Below the pieces are notes generated by a model. The model was not told the DNA's origin, did no database searches, and saw nothing but the letters and a program-made list of their open reading frames with translations. 64,000 nucleotides of DNA, from assembly GCA_035628135.1 (NCBI GenBank), contig DASPKM010000010.1, positions 1,178,001-1,242,000 on the forward strand. Reading direction: 5' to 3'. The DNA comes from DASPKM01 sp035628135 (GTDB taxonomy: Bacteria; Bacteroidota; Bacteroidia; Chitinophagales; Chitinophagaceae). A program made the translations under genes and the position numbers. This document shows positions 1 to 6,964 of this stretch, piece by piece. Position 1 is the first letter of the stretch, and each line of letters begins with the position of its first letter.

Positions 1-194
1 GGGCAGTTACAATATGTGCGCAGCAACAAATATGTTCTGAACTCTTTCTTCCCCCGTCCGCTGTGGGACGGCATGGCTTTACTATTGAGATTTACTTGTT
101 ATCTTCATCATTAATATTCTATTCGGCTGCGGTTTGAGGCCTGACGTTTTTTAATGCTACGCATCGCCACGCCGTCAACGTTAAAAGCAATAAT
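1..194. other. window-edge stretch without a gene
   Basis: I see no coding frame with protein character here. A compact hairpin is visible: CCCGTCC at 53-59 pairs perfectly with GGGACGG at 65-71 around a five-base loop. It is not followed by a T-run, so it is not a convincing terminator. Confidence 0.4.
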
Positions 195-362
195 ATGGCA
201 GACAATCAGAATTCATCATCACAGCAATCGGGTCAGCAATCTGGGCAAAATCAACAGGGACAACAGACACAACAGGGGCAATCCCAAAGACCTTCTAATG
301 ACACATCAACCAGGCAGACCTTGAAAGAAAACAATCAGTCTGGAAGCAAGAAAAAGGCTTAA
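195..362 (+). CDS. Gln/Ser-rich 55-residue hydrophilic protein
   Basis: An ATG at 195 opens 55 codons ending in TAA at 360-362. The product starts MADNQNSSSQQSGQQSG and ends in a lysine tail (SGSKKKA). About one third of residues are Gln, the rest mostly Ser, Gly, Asn and Thr; there is no Cys, Trp or hydrophobic segment, so it should be soluble and disordered. Repeated GQQ/GQNQQGQQ units look like slippage products of CAA/CAG codons. It converges on the next gene with a 4-base overlap of stop codons. I do not recognise a family. Small low-complexity proteins of this kind are often stress-associated in Bacteroidota, but that is a guess. It could be non-coding, although the ATG, composition and lysine-rich end favour a real small gene. 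Confidence 0.5.
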   Translation: MADNQNSSSQQSGQQSGQNQQGQQTQQGQSQRPSNDTSTRQTLKENNQSGSKKKA

Positions 363-931
363 CGAGTAGCTTCCAATATGACAAACAGTATTGCTAAGAC
401 ATACGGCATTATAAGTAATGCTATTACTGAATCTATGTACTTAGCCCATCGTTTATCGTTGACCGACCAATTCTGTTCAATTCTAAACTGGTAATTTTCT
501 ATTTCACTCATGTACATATAAATAGTTTGCTTTGCTCTATCAACCCTATCATTAAAATAAATGTCGCTGAACAAATCTTTTGGCATAGACCCCAAAACAT
601 GATAATGATTCGGAAGAACATTTCTAATCATATAAACAACTACTAGGGTGATATATATAATCCCGAATGCCGAAACAATAACTTTATTGTCGATTGTTTT
701 GAAGTTAGTCCATTTGTTTATCACAAAGGCGCCTATCCCGACAATTATTGCAGTCATCAAAGTAAGAATGGTTATTGTTTTTGCTGCAATGGTTTCCCCA
801 GTTTTTATAGTATCCTCAAGTCGTTTTTCTGCCTGACTAAATATAAATTTCGTATCCTCAAGTCTGACATTTGATTCGTTGCTTAACTCTATTTTCCACC
901 TATTAGTTGACATATTTTGAATTTTAAACAT
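359..931 (-). CDS. three-helix membrane protein, possible defence effector of SLATT/PycTM type
   Basis: 190 residues. A charged N-terminal helix (about 20-45, with AEKRLEDTIKTGETIAAK) leads into two hydrophobic segments (about 50-70 and 85-105). A soluble central part (110-165) follows, then a third membrane segment (about 167-187) at the C-terminus. A coiled N-terminal helix running into paired membrane helices, with a soluble part and a last helix, resembles the SLATT/PycTM class of small membrane effectors that act with nucleotide second messengers. I cannot see a diagnostic motif, so this is only a shape match, and no cyclase or nucleotidyltransferase partner lies nearby. A second ATG seven codons in (913) is an equally good start. 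The next membrane-protein gene lies upstream on the same strand, separated by 138 bases. Codon use is AT-rich like the rest of this accessory region. Confidence 0.7.
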   Translation of the reverse strand: MFKIQNMSTNRWKIELSNESNVRLEDTKFIFSQAEKRLEDTIKTGETIAAKTITILTLMTAIIVGIGAFVINKWTNFKTIDNKVIVSAFGIIYITLVVVYMIRNVLPNHYHVLGSMPKDLFSDIYFNDRVDRAKQTIYMYMSEIENYQFRIEQNWSVNDKRWAKYIDSVIALLIMPYVLAILFVILEATR

Positions 932-1069
932 TAAATAAAACTCATAAACATGCAGTTTTCATCAGCAGGGAAGGAAAACTTCGGTTCGCAGGCAATAAAC
1001 AATAGCTAGATAGAATTTTTCTGCCTGGCTGTTGGACGAGCATTAGGTAAACGTGCAGGGTAAAGCAGT

Positions 1070-1681
1070 TTAGACTTTTTTCATAATTATATCGTGTAAA
1101 TAGTCTAATAACTGGCTTCTTTTCTCCGAAAAAATTTGAAACGCTGCAACTATCGCAGGTAATTTAGAAAGATCTGACTTATCCAAATTCCATTCGGTAC
1201 TAGCACTAATTAACTGTGCTAATGAGTCGTCTAATCTGTTCGACAATTCTTTTACTTTACTTTCTCTTTTAGGTTCAAGATGAAAATAGTGGTTTAAATG
1301 CAATTGACGGATTTCTTCTGTGGTTAGGGAGAGAAAAGGCACGTCTCCACAATTGTTAGCATTAATGCTATTCAGTTTTAGTTTAATGTCTCTAAACCCT
1401 TCAATACGTATCTGCGTGATCCATCTATGATGATCTTCATTTTGCGAATGATAATGCAGTCCTATCAATAATACAAATGTTAGAAAGGATAGCAAAATCC
1501 CAATTGTTCCATTAAGATATTCACCAAAATGCGACCAGTGCTCACTTTCCTTCGACAATTCGGAATTGAAATTGGAGAAGTATAATGCAATTGCAATCAC
1601 AATTGCAATTACCACGAACAAAAATATTATAAACAGAGTCATCTTAAGGTGCTTACGAAAACGCAGCATAAAATTTGTCAT
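1070..1681 (-). CDS. two-helix membrane protein resembling putative phage abortive infection (AbiC-like) family
   Basis: 203 residues. A basic N-terminus precedes a long membrane helix (about 13-35). A short external loop rich in Ser, Glu and His carries WSHFGEYLNGTIG, and a second helix follows (about 58-78). The remaining 125 residues are cytosolic, predicted helical and charged, with no catalytic signature I recognise. The loop-plus-helix pattern W-x-x-FG-(D/E)-(F/Y)-x-(N/G)-G-x-(I/L)-x-P/I-x-(L/F)-S-F is what I know from the family annotated as putative phage abortive infection protein. The match is by eye. It is the upstream member of a same-strand pair with the three-helix protein at 359-931, both AT-rich. 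A role in phage defence is inference. Confidence 0.65.
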   Translation of the reverse strand: MTNFMLRFRKHLKMTLFIIFLFVVIAIVIAIALYFSNFNSELSKESEHWSHFGEYLNGTIGILLSFLTFVLLIGLHYHSQNEDHHRWITQIRIEGFRDIKLKLNSINANNCGDVPFLSLTTEEIRQLHLNHYFHLEPKRESKVKELSNRLDDSLAQLISASTEWNLDKSDLSKLPAIVAAFQIFSEKRSQLLDYLHDIIMKKV

Positions 1682-1901
1682 AAAATCTGGGTTACATAGT
1701 TGGTTCGATATCGCAAAGCATACATACTACTAATGTATGAAACTAACTTTACGTTTAGATGTGCCTATGTGAAAATCAGTTAAATCCGAGTATCTAATCT
1801 TTAGTTGCCAACGGGAGGATATTGTATAATGTTCAGACGAAATGCCTCTGTTTACCCACATCCCTAGTTAGTATTATAATATTAGATCCTAAGAGTTACG
1901 C
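1682..1901. other. intergenic stretch without a recognisable gene
   Basis: Together with the pseudogene fragment to the right this makes a gap of about 360 bases between the membrane-protein gene and the small hypothetical gene at 2041. I see only AT-rich sequence with stops in all frames. It should contain the promoter of the minus-strand membrane-protein gene, but no TAnnTTTG box is obvious. Confidence 0.4.
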
Positions 1902-2033
1902 TCATGCAACCGCCTCCTTCCACCTGCTTTTAAATCCCGCTTGCTCAACATGAGTTACTTCAATACTATACACTCCAAACTCTTCGCTTACCTTGCCCGT
2001 CACTTTATAAAACCCTGCATGCAAGGCTAAAAC
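1902..2033 (-). pseudogene. C-terminal remnant of a DnaE-type DNA polymerase III alpha subunit
   Basis: Reading the minus strand from 2033 gives 43 codons ending in TGA at 1902-1904, with stop TAA directly upstream and no start codon. The peptide contains ALHAGFYKVTGKV, SEEFGVYSIEV and a basic end (FKSRWKEAVA). The order aL-x-x-G-x-(F/Y)-Y-x-(V/I)-x-G-K-V-x-E-E-F-G-x-Y-S-I-x-V is how I know the OB-fold/C-terminal end of DnaE-family polymerases, including error-prone DnaE2. Such a gene often sits beside dinB and an SRAP gene in Bacteroidota, which matches the operon at 2834-5254. I infer an ancestral dnaE2-like gene that was deleted apart from its tail. Family assignment is from memory. Confidence 0.5.
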
Positions 2034-2040
2034 TTATTCT

Positions 2041-2328
2041 ATGCCATTTACTCGAGCTGACATGTTTTACAATGACTATCGCTGGAATGCCCGTTCCGAA
2101 GGTGACGATCCTCGTGTAACGGGAGAACCCGACAGTACCTTGTTGGATAGAAATGAGGGATACGAAGTTCTTTATTTTGTAAACAGAGTGGCTGAAAGGA
2201 ATTACAGCACGTCACTAAACAAAGCCACCTACCAGAAAATCGAGAGAATAATTCGATCAAGTCCAACCAATATAAGAAGCCAAGCGGGAATAAGAGATTG
2301 GATTCTTCAGAATTGGAATAACTATTGA
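2041..2328 (+). CDS. conserved-looking small hypothetical protein
   Basis: 95 residues with balanced, natural composition: an acidic/aromatic N-terminal half (RADMFYNDYRWNARSEGDD, DSTLLDRNEGYEVLYFVN) and a basic helical C-terminal half ending in a Trp/Asn-rich tail. The segment GEPDSTLLDRNEGYEVLYF looks like a conserved core of a small Bacteroidota family I have seen only as hypothetical. No signal peptide, membrane segment or metal motif is present, so it is probably cytosolic. It stands alone, 7 bases from the polymerase remnant on the opposite strand. The ATG at 2041 is the only ATG ahead of the conserved part. No Shine-Dalgarno sequence or TAnnTTTG box is evident. Function unknown. Confidence 0.6.
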   Translation: MPFTRADMFYNDYRWNARSEGDDPRVTGEPDSTLLDRNEGYEVLYFVNRVAERNYSTSLNKATYQKIERIIRSSPTNIRSQAGIRDWILQNWNNY

Positions 2329-2812
2329 GCTTGTTGATCTAGTTTAGATTGCTAGCTGTTGATATTCCAAAACACTCTATCTAATTCAAGATGGATAGCT
2401 GACTTGGTCCTTTTAATCCGAAACATGATGCGACTGGAATCTGTCCTTCACATACAGCCGGTGCGCTTCATTTCTTTGAGAACCTCAATCTAGCGAAATC
2501 ACTTAAGTTGCCAGCCCCTACCATTTTGTCCACCGGATCTAGCTAGCAATTACCACACCTGTTGCCGAGGGTTCAGGACCCGAGCCATAGCTCATCGATA
2601 TAAATATGCTTGCTCTTAAAGAAGAACTGCAAAACCTCGAGTATATGACGTACCTGTCTTACGGTTTTGCTTTTAATGCAACTGGTCTCCACGCATGAAC
2701 ATAGACATGAGCATTTCTTCCAAGCTCCCAGCTGCATAACGCACACGCATGCCGTAACGCAGCGGGGGCTTTGTAGATCTCCGCAATATCAGAGGCTTGC
2801 TAATGTCATCTC
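2329..2812. other. decayed stretch without an intact gene
   Basis: Nearly 500 bases lie between the small hypothetical gene and the polymerase gene. The plus strand is broken by frequent stops. On the minus strand, roughly 2800 to 2680 reads about 40 codons without a stop (including YGMRVRYAAGSLEEMLMS), and roughly 2670 to 2595 reads another stretch (ILEVLQFFFKSKHIYIDEL). Neither has a start codon or a family I can name. I take this as degraded coding sequence of unknown origin. Confidence 0.4.
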
Positions 2813-2833
2813 ATTCATCGAAATATTGCGCAT

Positions 2834-3970
2834 TTGGATATGGATACGTTCTATGTATCTGTGGAGTGTTTGAAGAATTCCGGCCTCAAAGGCAAGCCGC
2901 TGATCGTGGGCGGCGGGGACCGTGGAGTGGTTACCTCGTGCAGCTATGAAACACGCAAGTTCCAGGTGCGTAGCGGTATGTCTATGAAAATGGCAAAACG
3001 ACTTTGCCCGGAGGCGATTATTATCAAAGGTGACTTTGAGGACTATATTAAATATTCCAAGCTTATAACAGATGTTATAAGTGACACGGTGCCTGTATTC
3101 GAAAAGGCATCCATAGACGAATTCTACATTGACCTTACAGGAATGGAGCGGTACTTTGGAGCGTGTACATTCATAAGTGAAGTGAAAAAGAAAGTGCTTA
3201 AAGAAACCGGATTGCCAGTTTCTTACGGCCTGGCAAGTAACAAACTGGTGAGCAAGGTGGCAACCAATGAAGCAAAACCGAATGGGCAACTGGCGATACC
3301 GTTTGGACAGGAAAAAAATTTCCTGGCCCCCTTAAGTGTTGCCAAGATACCGGGTATCGGCAAAGAAACAGCTATGCTACTGGTGCGGCGCGGAGTGGAA
3401 ACCGTTCGGTTCCTGGCGGAAATTCCTGTTGAAATGCTGCAGGCTTTGCTAGGCAAGGATGGAATCGAGCTATCGAGGCGGGCAAATGGTATAGATGACA
3501 CCCCGGTAATTCCTTATCATGAACAAAAATCAATATCAACGGAAAGGACGTTTGAAAATGATACGACCGATATTAGCTTTTTATATAGTGCATTGGCGAG
3601 GATGACGGAAGCTGTTGCATTTCATTTGCGGGAACAAAACAAGTTAGCAGGCTGTATCGGTGTCAAGATTAAATACTCAAACTTTGACACAGAAAGTAAG
3701 CAAAGAGCGGTTCAATACACAAATATGGACGAGGCTATCTTACGCGTAACCCGGGAATTATTCAACAAGCTATACAACCGCAGGCTATTGATACGGTTAG
3801 TAGGGATTAGACTAAGCGACCTGATACCCGGTACATATCAGATCGACTTGTATCAGGACACCCAGGAAAAAATCAATCTGTACCAATCAATTGACAGTAT
3901 AAAAAAGCGGTTTGGCGAACAATTACTCATGCGCGCAGTAGGACTTAAACATACCAATAACGATGTATAA
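2834..3970 (+). CDS. dinB: Y-family DNA polymerase IV / UmuC-like translesion polymerase
   Basis: Error-prone translesion DNA polymerase. The N-terminal palm motif DMDTFYVSVE, the GKPLIVGG and SCSYETRKFQVRSGM finger segments, the catalytic SIDEFYID (D95/E96 counted from the TTG), the helix-hairpin-helix KIPGIGKETA and a little-finger domain (about 230-370) are all present. Length is normal for the Bacteroidota type, about 380. The start is odd. The first ATG (2840) would remove the first metal-binding Asp of LDMD, and a stop lies in frame at 2801-2803. The usual N-terminus (HRNIAHLDMD) is encoded from 2816, so initiation must be at TTG 2834, at the rare ATT 2813, or the start codon has been mutated. 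It overlaps the next gene by 8 bases and heads a three-gene operon with an SRAP gene, the usual SOS-linked arrangement. No LexA-like box was recognised. Confidence 0.9.
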   Translation: MDMDTFYVSVECLKNSGLKGKPLIVGGGDRGVVTSCSYETRKFQVRSGMSMKMAKRLCPEAIIIKGDFEDYIKYSKLITDVISDTVPVFEKASIDEFYIDLTGMERYFGACTFISEVKKKVLKETGLPVSYGLASNKLVSKVATNEAKPNGQLAIPFGQEKNFLAPLSVAKIPGIGKETAMLLVRRGVETVRFLAEIPVEMLQALLGKDGIELSRRANGIDDTPVIPYHEQKSISTERTFENDTTDISFLYSALARMTEAVAFHLREQNKLAGCIGVKIKYSNFDTESKQRAVQYTNMDEAILRVTRELFNKLYNRRLLIRLVGIRLSDLIPGTYQIDLYQDTQEKINLYQSIDSIKKRFGEQLLMRAVGLKHTNNDV

Positions 3971-4460
3971 TCCTTTCCCATTACTGACACTTGAATTATT
4001 GCGGGCGAAAATAAAAGCTGGTAAACAGTATTTTGTCAGGCAAACTTACCCGCGGGGAAAAGAAGCGCGTTTACGGGCGGCATTTTTACTGTGTGGCTAT
4101 AAATCCGAGGAAAAGCAACTAGCGGAAGAACATATGAGCTTATTGAAAAGCGATGCCAATGCTTTCCTATATGACATTGAACACTCAGAACACCTGGCAA
4201 AGCTGAATATCGCAGCTACTCAGCCATTTGGGTTTAAAGTATTTTATGCCGGAAAAATTGGAACAGATTGGAAGCCGCCTACCCAGTATGACAGGAAAAT
4301 AAGAAGGTATCTGAAATGGCAGTTTCCCAAATGGCAGCCAGAACCTGGCGGCGAACCCATTAAGGTGGGCTTATGCGAAGAATTTGGCAACCTTTTTCTT
4401 AAATTGAGCTTTGCAGACGAAGAATACAAAATACCATTTGAAGACATTGAAAAACTCTGA
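3963..4460 (+). CDS. unknown protein encoded between dinB and SRAP
   Basis: 165 residues. The start codon overlaps the end of dinB and the stop lies two bases before the SRAP gene, so it is translationally coupled on both sides. The protein is soluble, basic in its first third (KAGKQYFVRQTYPRGKEARLR) and Trp/Pro-rich near 105-125 (DWKPPTQYDRKIRRYLKWQF). There is no signal peptide and no catalytic motif I recognise. Its fixed position in the polymerase-SRAP operon points to a DNA-damage or translesion-synthesis role, for example as an accessory or DNA-binding factor; this is inference from context only. Confidence 0.85.
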   Translation: MYNPFPLLTLELLRAKIKAGKQYFVRQTYPRGKEARLRAAFLLCGYKSEEKQLAEEHMSLLKSDANAFLYDIEHSEHLAKLNIAATQPFGFKVFYAGKIGTDWKPPTQYDRKIRRYLKWQFPKWQPEPGGEPIKVGLCEEFGNLFLKLSFADEEYKIPFEDIEKL

Positions 4461-4462
4461 TT

Positions 4463-5254
4463 ATGTGCTACGATATAGCATTCTATTCCGCATTGGAATT
4501 AATAGACGGCTATTTCCCGAATATTGTTCGGGATGGTGACATTGAATTCAATTTTGAAGCAGGTGTACATATTATGGGGCATGCTTATGGAGAACACCCG
4601 ATAATATATACCAACCGGGAAGATGGCTTGCCGCATTTGCGGATGATGGAATGGGGATGCGTTCCATTTTATGTAAAAGATTTGAAGCAGTTTGCCAGAC
4701 AAAGGCCGACGATGTTGAATGCGAGAAGTGAACGTATACTTGGTGACGAAAAGAGTTATTGGTTTAAGATAAGGAATCGAAGGTGCCTAATACCTGTTAG
4801 TGGGTTTTATGAACATAGGGCCATTAAGGGCTGGAAAAAAAAGGTCCCGTACTTTATAAAGCTTAAGAACGATGAAATACTATTTATTCCAGGGTTGTAT
4901 TCAGTTGTGGAGTTGCCTGATTTAGAAACTGGTGAACTGCTTAAAAGATTGACATTTACGTTGATTACGAGGGATGCAAATGAGGTGATGAAACAAATTC
5001 ATAATGATGGTGAAAACAAATGGCGAATGCCACTGTTGTTGCCATTTGAATTGTCCCAAGCTTTTATTGCAGATGATTTAACAACAGAAAAGTATATTGA
5101 GATTCTTGGGTTTGAGATGCCTTCAAGCGAATTGGATTATTGGCCGGTGTTTACAATACGCAGCCCGAAAGGAAGACCGGATAACAAAATTAAAAACGAG
5201 TACTGGAAGTGGGAAGACCTACCTGAATTAGAAAGCGGAAATCCGAATTTGTAA
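4463..5254 (+). CDS. SRAP-family (YedK/HMCES-like) abasic-site processing protein
   Basis: 263 residues. The protein begins Met-Cys (MCYDIAFYS). In this family Cys2 is exposed by removal of Met1 and forms a thiazolidine cross-link to abasic sites in single-stranded DNA. The expected active-site residues follow: Asn/Arg in MLNARSERI (about 84-92), Glu in GFYEH (about 117) and the His of IHNDGENKWRMP (about 193). In canonical members this last segment reads H-x-R-M-P, so the inserted DGENKWRMP spacing is typical of the longer Bacteroidota form. It is the last gene of the dinB operon, two bases after the preceding stop. Older names are DUF159 and SOS response-associated peptidase. Probably induced with the polymerase. 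Confidence 0.9.
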   Translation: MCYDIAFYSALELIDGYFPNIVRDGDIEFNFEAGVHIMGHAYGEHPIIYTNREDGLPHLRMMEWGCVPFYVKDLKQFARQRPTMLNARSERILGDEKSYWFKIRNRRCLIPVSGFYEHRAIKGWKKKVPYFIKLKNDEILFIPGLYSVVELPDLETGELLKRLTFTLITRDANEVMKQIHNDGENKWRMPLLLPFELSQAFIADDLTTEKYIEILGFEMPSSELDYWPVFTIRSPKGRPDNKIKNEYWKWEDLPELESGNPNL

Positions 5255-5460
5255 TTAACGGACTATCAGTCCCGCTATATTAATTGAGTCAAGCGGCGCA
5301 GAGAGTTACTGGCACTTTTTCATCCACCTTTTGCATATCTACGCGTGCAGCCCCGCTTCCAAGTGTTGCTCCTCCAGTAAAAGTTCAGGCGGTGAGATCC
5401 GTCGTTGTAATTAAATGAACTTAGGAAATGGCAGAAGTATACACAGGCTGACGATCATTG

Positions 5461-5476
5461 ATACGCAGTTGCGTAT
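5461..5476. promoter_or_regulatory. 16-bp palindrome upstream of the HEPN gene, candidate operator
   Basis: ATACGCA at 5461-5467 and TGCGTAT at 5470-5476 form a perfect inverted repeat with a GT centre. It ends 37 bases before the HEPN start codon, and its right edge overlaps a TATATTTA at 5474-5481, one base from a TAnnTTTG -7 box. The placement fits a repressor operator, but no adjacent repressor gene is visible. Confidence 0.5.
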
Positions 5477-5513
5477 ATTTATGAGTTAGCATCAATACTA
5501 AGACCCTTTTCAC

Positions 5514-6632
5514 ATGGCGACAATTTCAAGATGGGTTGTTCCCTGTTACTTTACCGAAGAAGATCTTAAAACTAAGCCCATAGTTTTCGACTTAACAAGT
5601 CATTTAAAGAAAATGCTTGTAAATGAGGTGTGGAGGCGAAAATTTAATTACGGGTTTGGTAAAGCCCTTAAAAAGACAAGCCCTGATGACATAAAAAGTG
5701 CAACAATTACGATTTTCCCAAGATTTATTTCCGGATACGTAAACGAAGCAAGAATACAAGAGTTAATACATGAATATTTCGGAAGGCTTCCTACATACTT
5801 GAAAATCAGAAATTATAAAGATTGGTCGCACCAAATTGGATTTGCAGTAATACAAACAGAATATTTGAGCACGACAACGAATATTCCAACTAAAAAGGAC
5901 CTAACAGCGGAAGTATTGCCAAACTATGAAATGGAATTTATTGAAAAATACGATCAACATCTTGCAGTATTAAAAGAGCTCTCCTCATTCTTTTTAGCTA
6001 CGCTTCATTTATGCTTTCCCAGTGAATCCTTTATGATGAGAAACCACAACCCTATTAATGATGGTTATTTTCAGATTCAGTCAGGAAGACGGACATATGC
6101 CTCCAGAGTTAGCACGAATGCATTCATGCATGAGATATTAATTGAAACAAGTAAAATGTCCAATGTTGAAACCAGCATGAATAGTTTAGCCGAAGTATGG
6201 CATTACGATTTATGGTCCTTAGATAGATATTTGAGAGCCGTTGAATCTGACCAAATCTCGATGGACAATTTACTTGACCTAATCTATTCTTTAGAGGGAT
6301 TGTTTGAAAAAAGCACATCAGCAGAATTCATTAAGACTATGTGCGTATTGAATCTTTGTAACTCCAGAAAGGAAGCAAGAGCGATGAGGAATCTGCTTGA
6401 CTTAGCTTACAAAATTAGAAATGAGATAGTGCATGGCGGAATTTCATTCGACCCTTTCGATAAAGTCAAATTGGAAGGAAAAGAGATACTTGCTCAAAGT
6501 GTTTATTGGAAAACTAAAACTATTGTGGCACAGATGCTAATAAAGGCGATATCCAAGCTACTTAATAACAAAGACATGAGGAATTTGCGGTTCAACATTG
6601 ATGACTTTATTAACCTGACATACCAGAAATAG
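5514..6632 (+). CDS. ApeA-like HEPN-domain protein, candidate antiphage RNase
   Basis: 372 residues, AT-rich, standing alone. The N-terminal 200 residues form a mixed alpha/beta domain with no motif I know. The C-terminal part (about 240-360) is helical and carries the HEPN signature R302-N-E-I-V-H307, the R-x4-H pair that forms the RNase active site in HEPN dimers. It is preceded by a helix with LEGLFEKSTSAEFIKTMCVLNL and LLDLAYKIRNEIVHGG. This is how the Apea-like HEPN family reads; ApeA is an abortive-infection protein in which an N-terminal sensor controls a HEPN nuclease. No signal peptide or membrane segment, so cytosolic. A perfect palindrome sits just upstream. A stand-alone defence gene is a reasonable inference. 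The N-terminal domain may be the sensor. Confidence 0.8.
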   Translation: MATISRWVVPCYFTEEDLKTKPIVFDLTSHLKKMLVNEVWRRKFNYGFGKALKKTSPDDIKSATITIFPRFISGYVNEARIQELIHEYFGRLPTYLKIRNYKDWSHQIGFAVIQTEYLSTTTNIPTKKDLTAEVLPNYEMEFIEKYDQHLAVLKELSSFFLATLHLCFPSESFMMRNHNPINDGYFQIQSGRRTYASRVSTNAFMHEILIETSKMSNVETSMNSLAEVWHYDLWSLDRYLRAVESDQISMDNLLDLIYSLEGLFEKSTSAEFIKTMCVLNLCNSRKEARAMRNLLDLAYKIRNEIVHGGISFDPFDKVKLEGKEILAQSVYWKTKTIVAQMLIKAISKLLNNKDMRNLRFNIDDFINLTYQK

Positions 6633-6633
6633 A

Positions 6634-6747
6634 TTAAGTAGCAGAAAATTAAACGGCTGTGAATATACCGGCGAAACTTTCTCATCCTTCGTCAATAGGT
6701 ATCGTATTGAAAAGACCCAAAGAATATTTAAAGAATCCCAGGTTTAA
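6634..6747 (+). pseudogene. C-terminal remnant of an AraC-family regulator
   Basis: One frame directly after the HEPN gene reads RKLNGCEYTGETFSSFVNRY, then RIEKTQRIFKES and a TAA at 6745-6747. TG-x-x-F-x-x-(F/Y)-(V/I)-N-x-(Y/V)-R-I is the second helix-turn-helix of AraC/XylS proteins. There is no start codon, and the remaining 250 or so residues are missing, so this is a decayed tail. The sequence differs from the intact AraC gene at 6965, so it is not a duplication of its end. The rest of the 332-base gap (6633-6964) holds no gene. Confidence 0.6.
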
Positions 6748-6964
6748 TAACCATACGGCAAAGGCTTAAAAAGTAACGTTGTGTTATTGAAGTAAGGCCT
6801 TGGCCCTACAGTTCAAGTCCTGTAAGCAAGCTGAAAAACAATCGATTGTAACGAATGTCATAGCCGCTTTTTATTTTGTCTTAATCTGCACTTTTACCGC
6901 TGCTACCGACTTTATACTTTTGAATGGGCGAAAATGAATATTATTGGAATGAAATGAGGCCCCA

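Noticed and set aside
53..71. terminator at the left edge
   Set aside because: The stem is good but no T-run follows in either direction.
195..362. CRISPR-like or tandem DNA repeat
   Set aside because: The CAA/CAG repetition is explained by Gln codons, with no spacer-repeat regularity.
2329..2812. intact insertion sequence
   Set aside because: No transposase frame, terminal inverted repeats or target duplications were found.
6758..6835. complete tRNA gene ending in the T-arm-like segment
   Set aside because: The T-arm lacks one base of the stem, and no matching acceptor, D-arm or anticodon arm can be drawn upstream.
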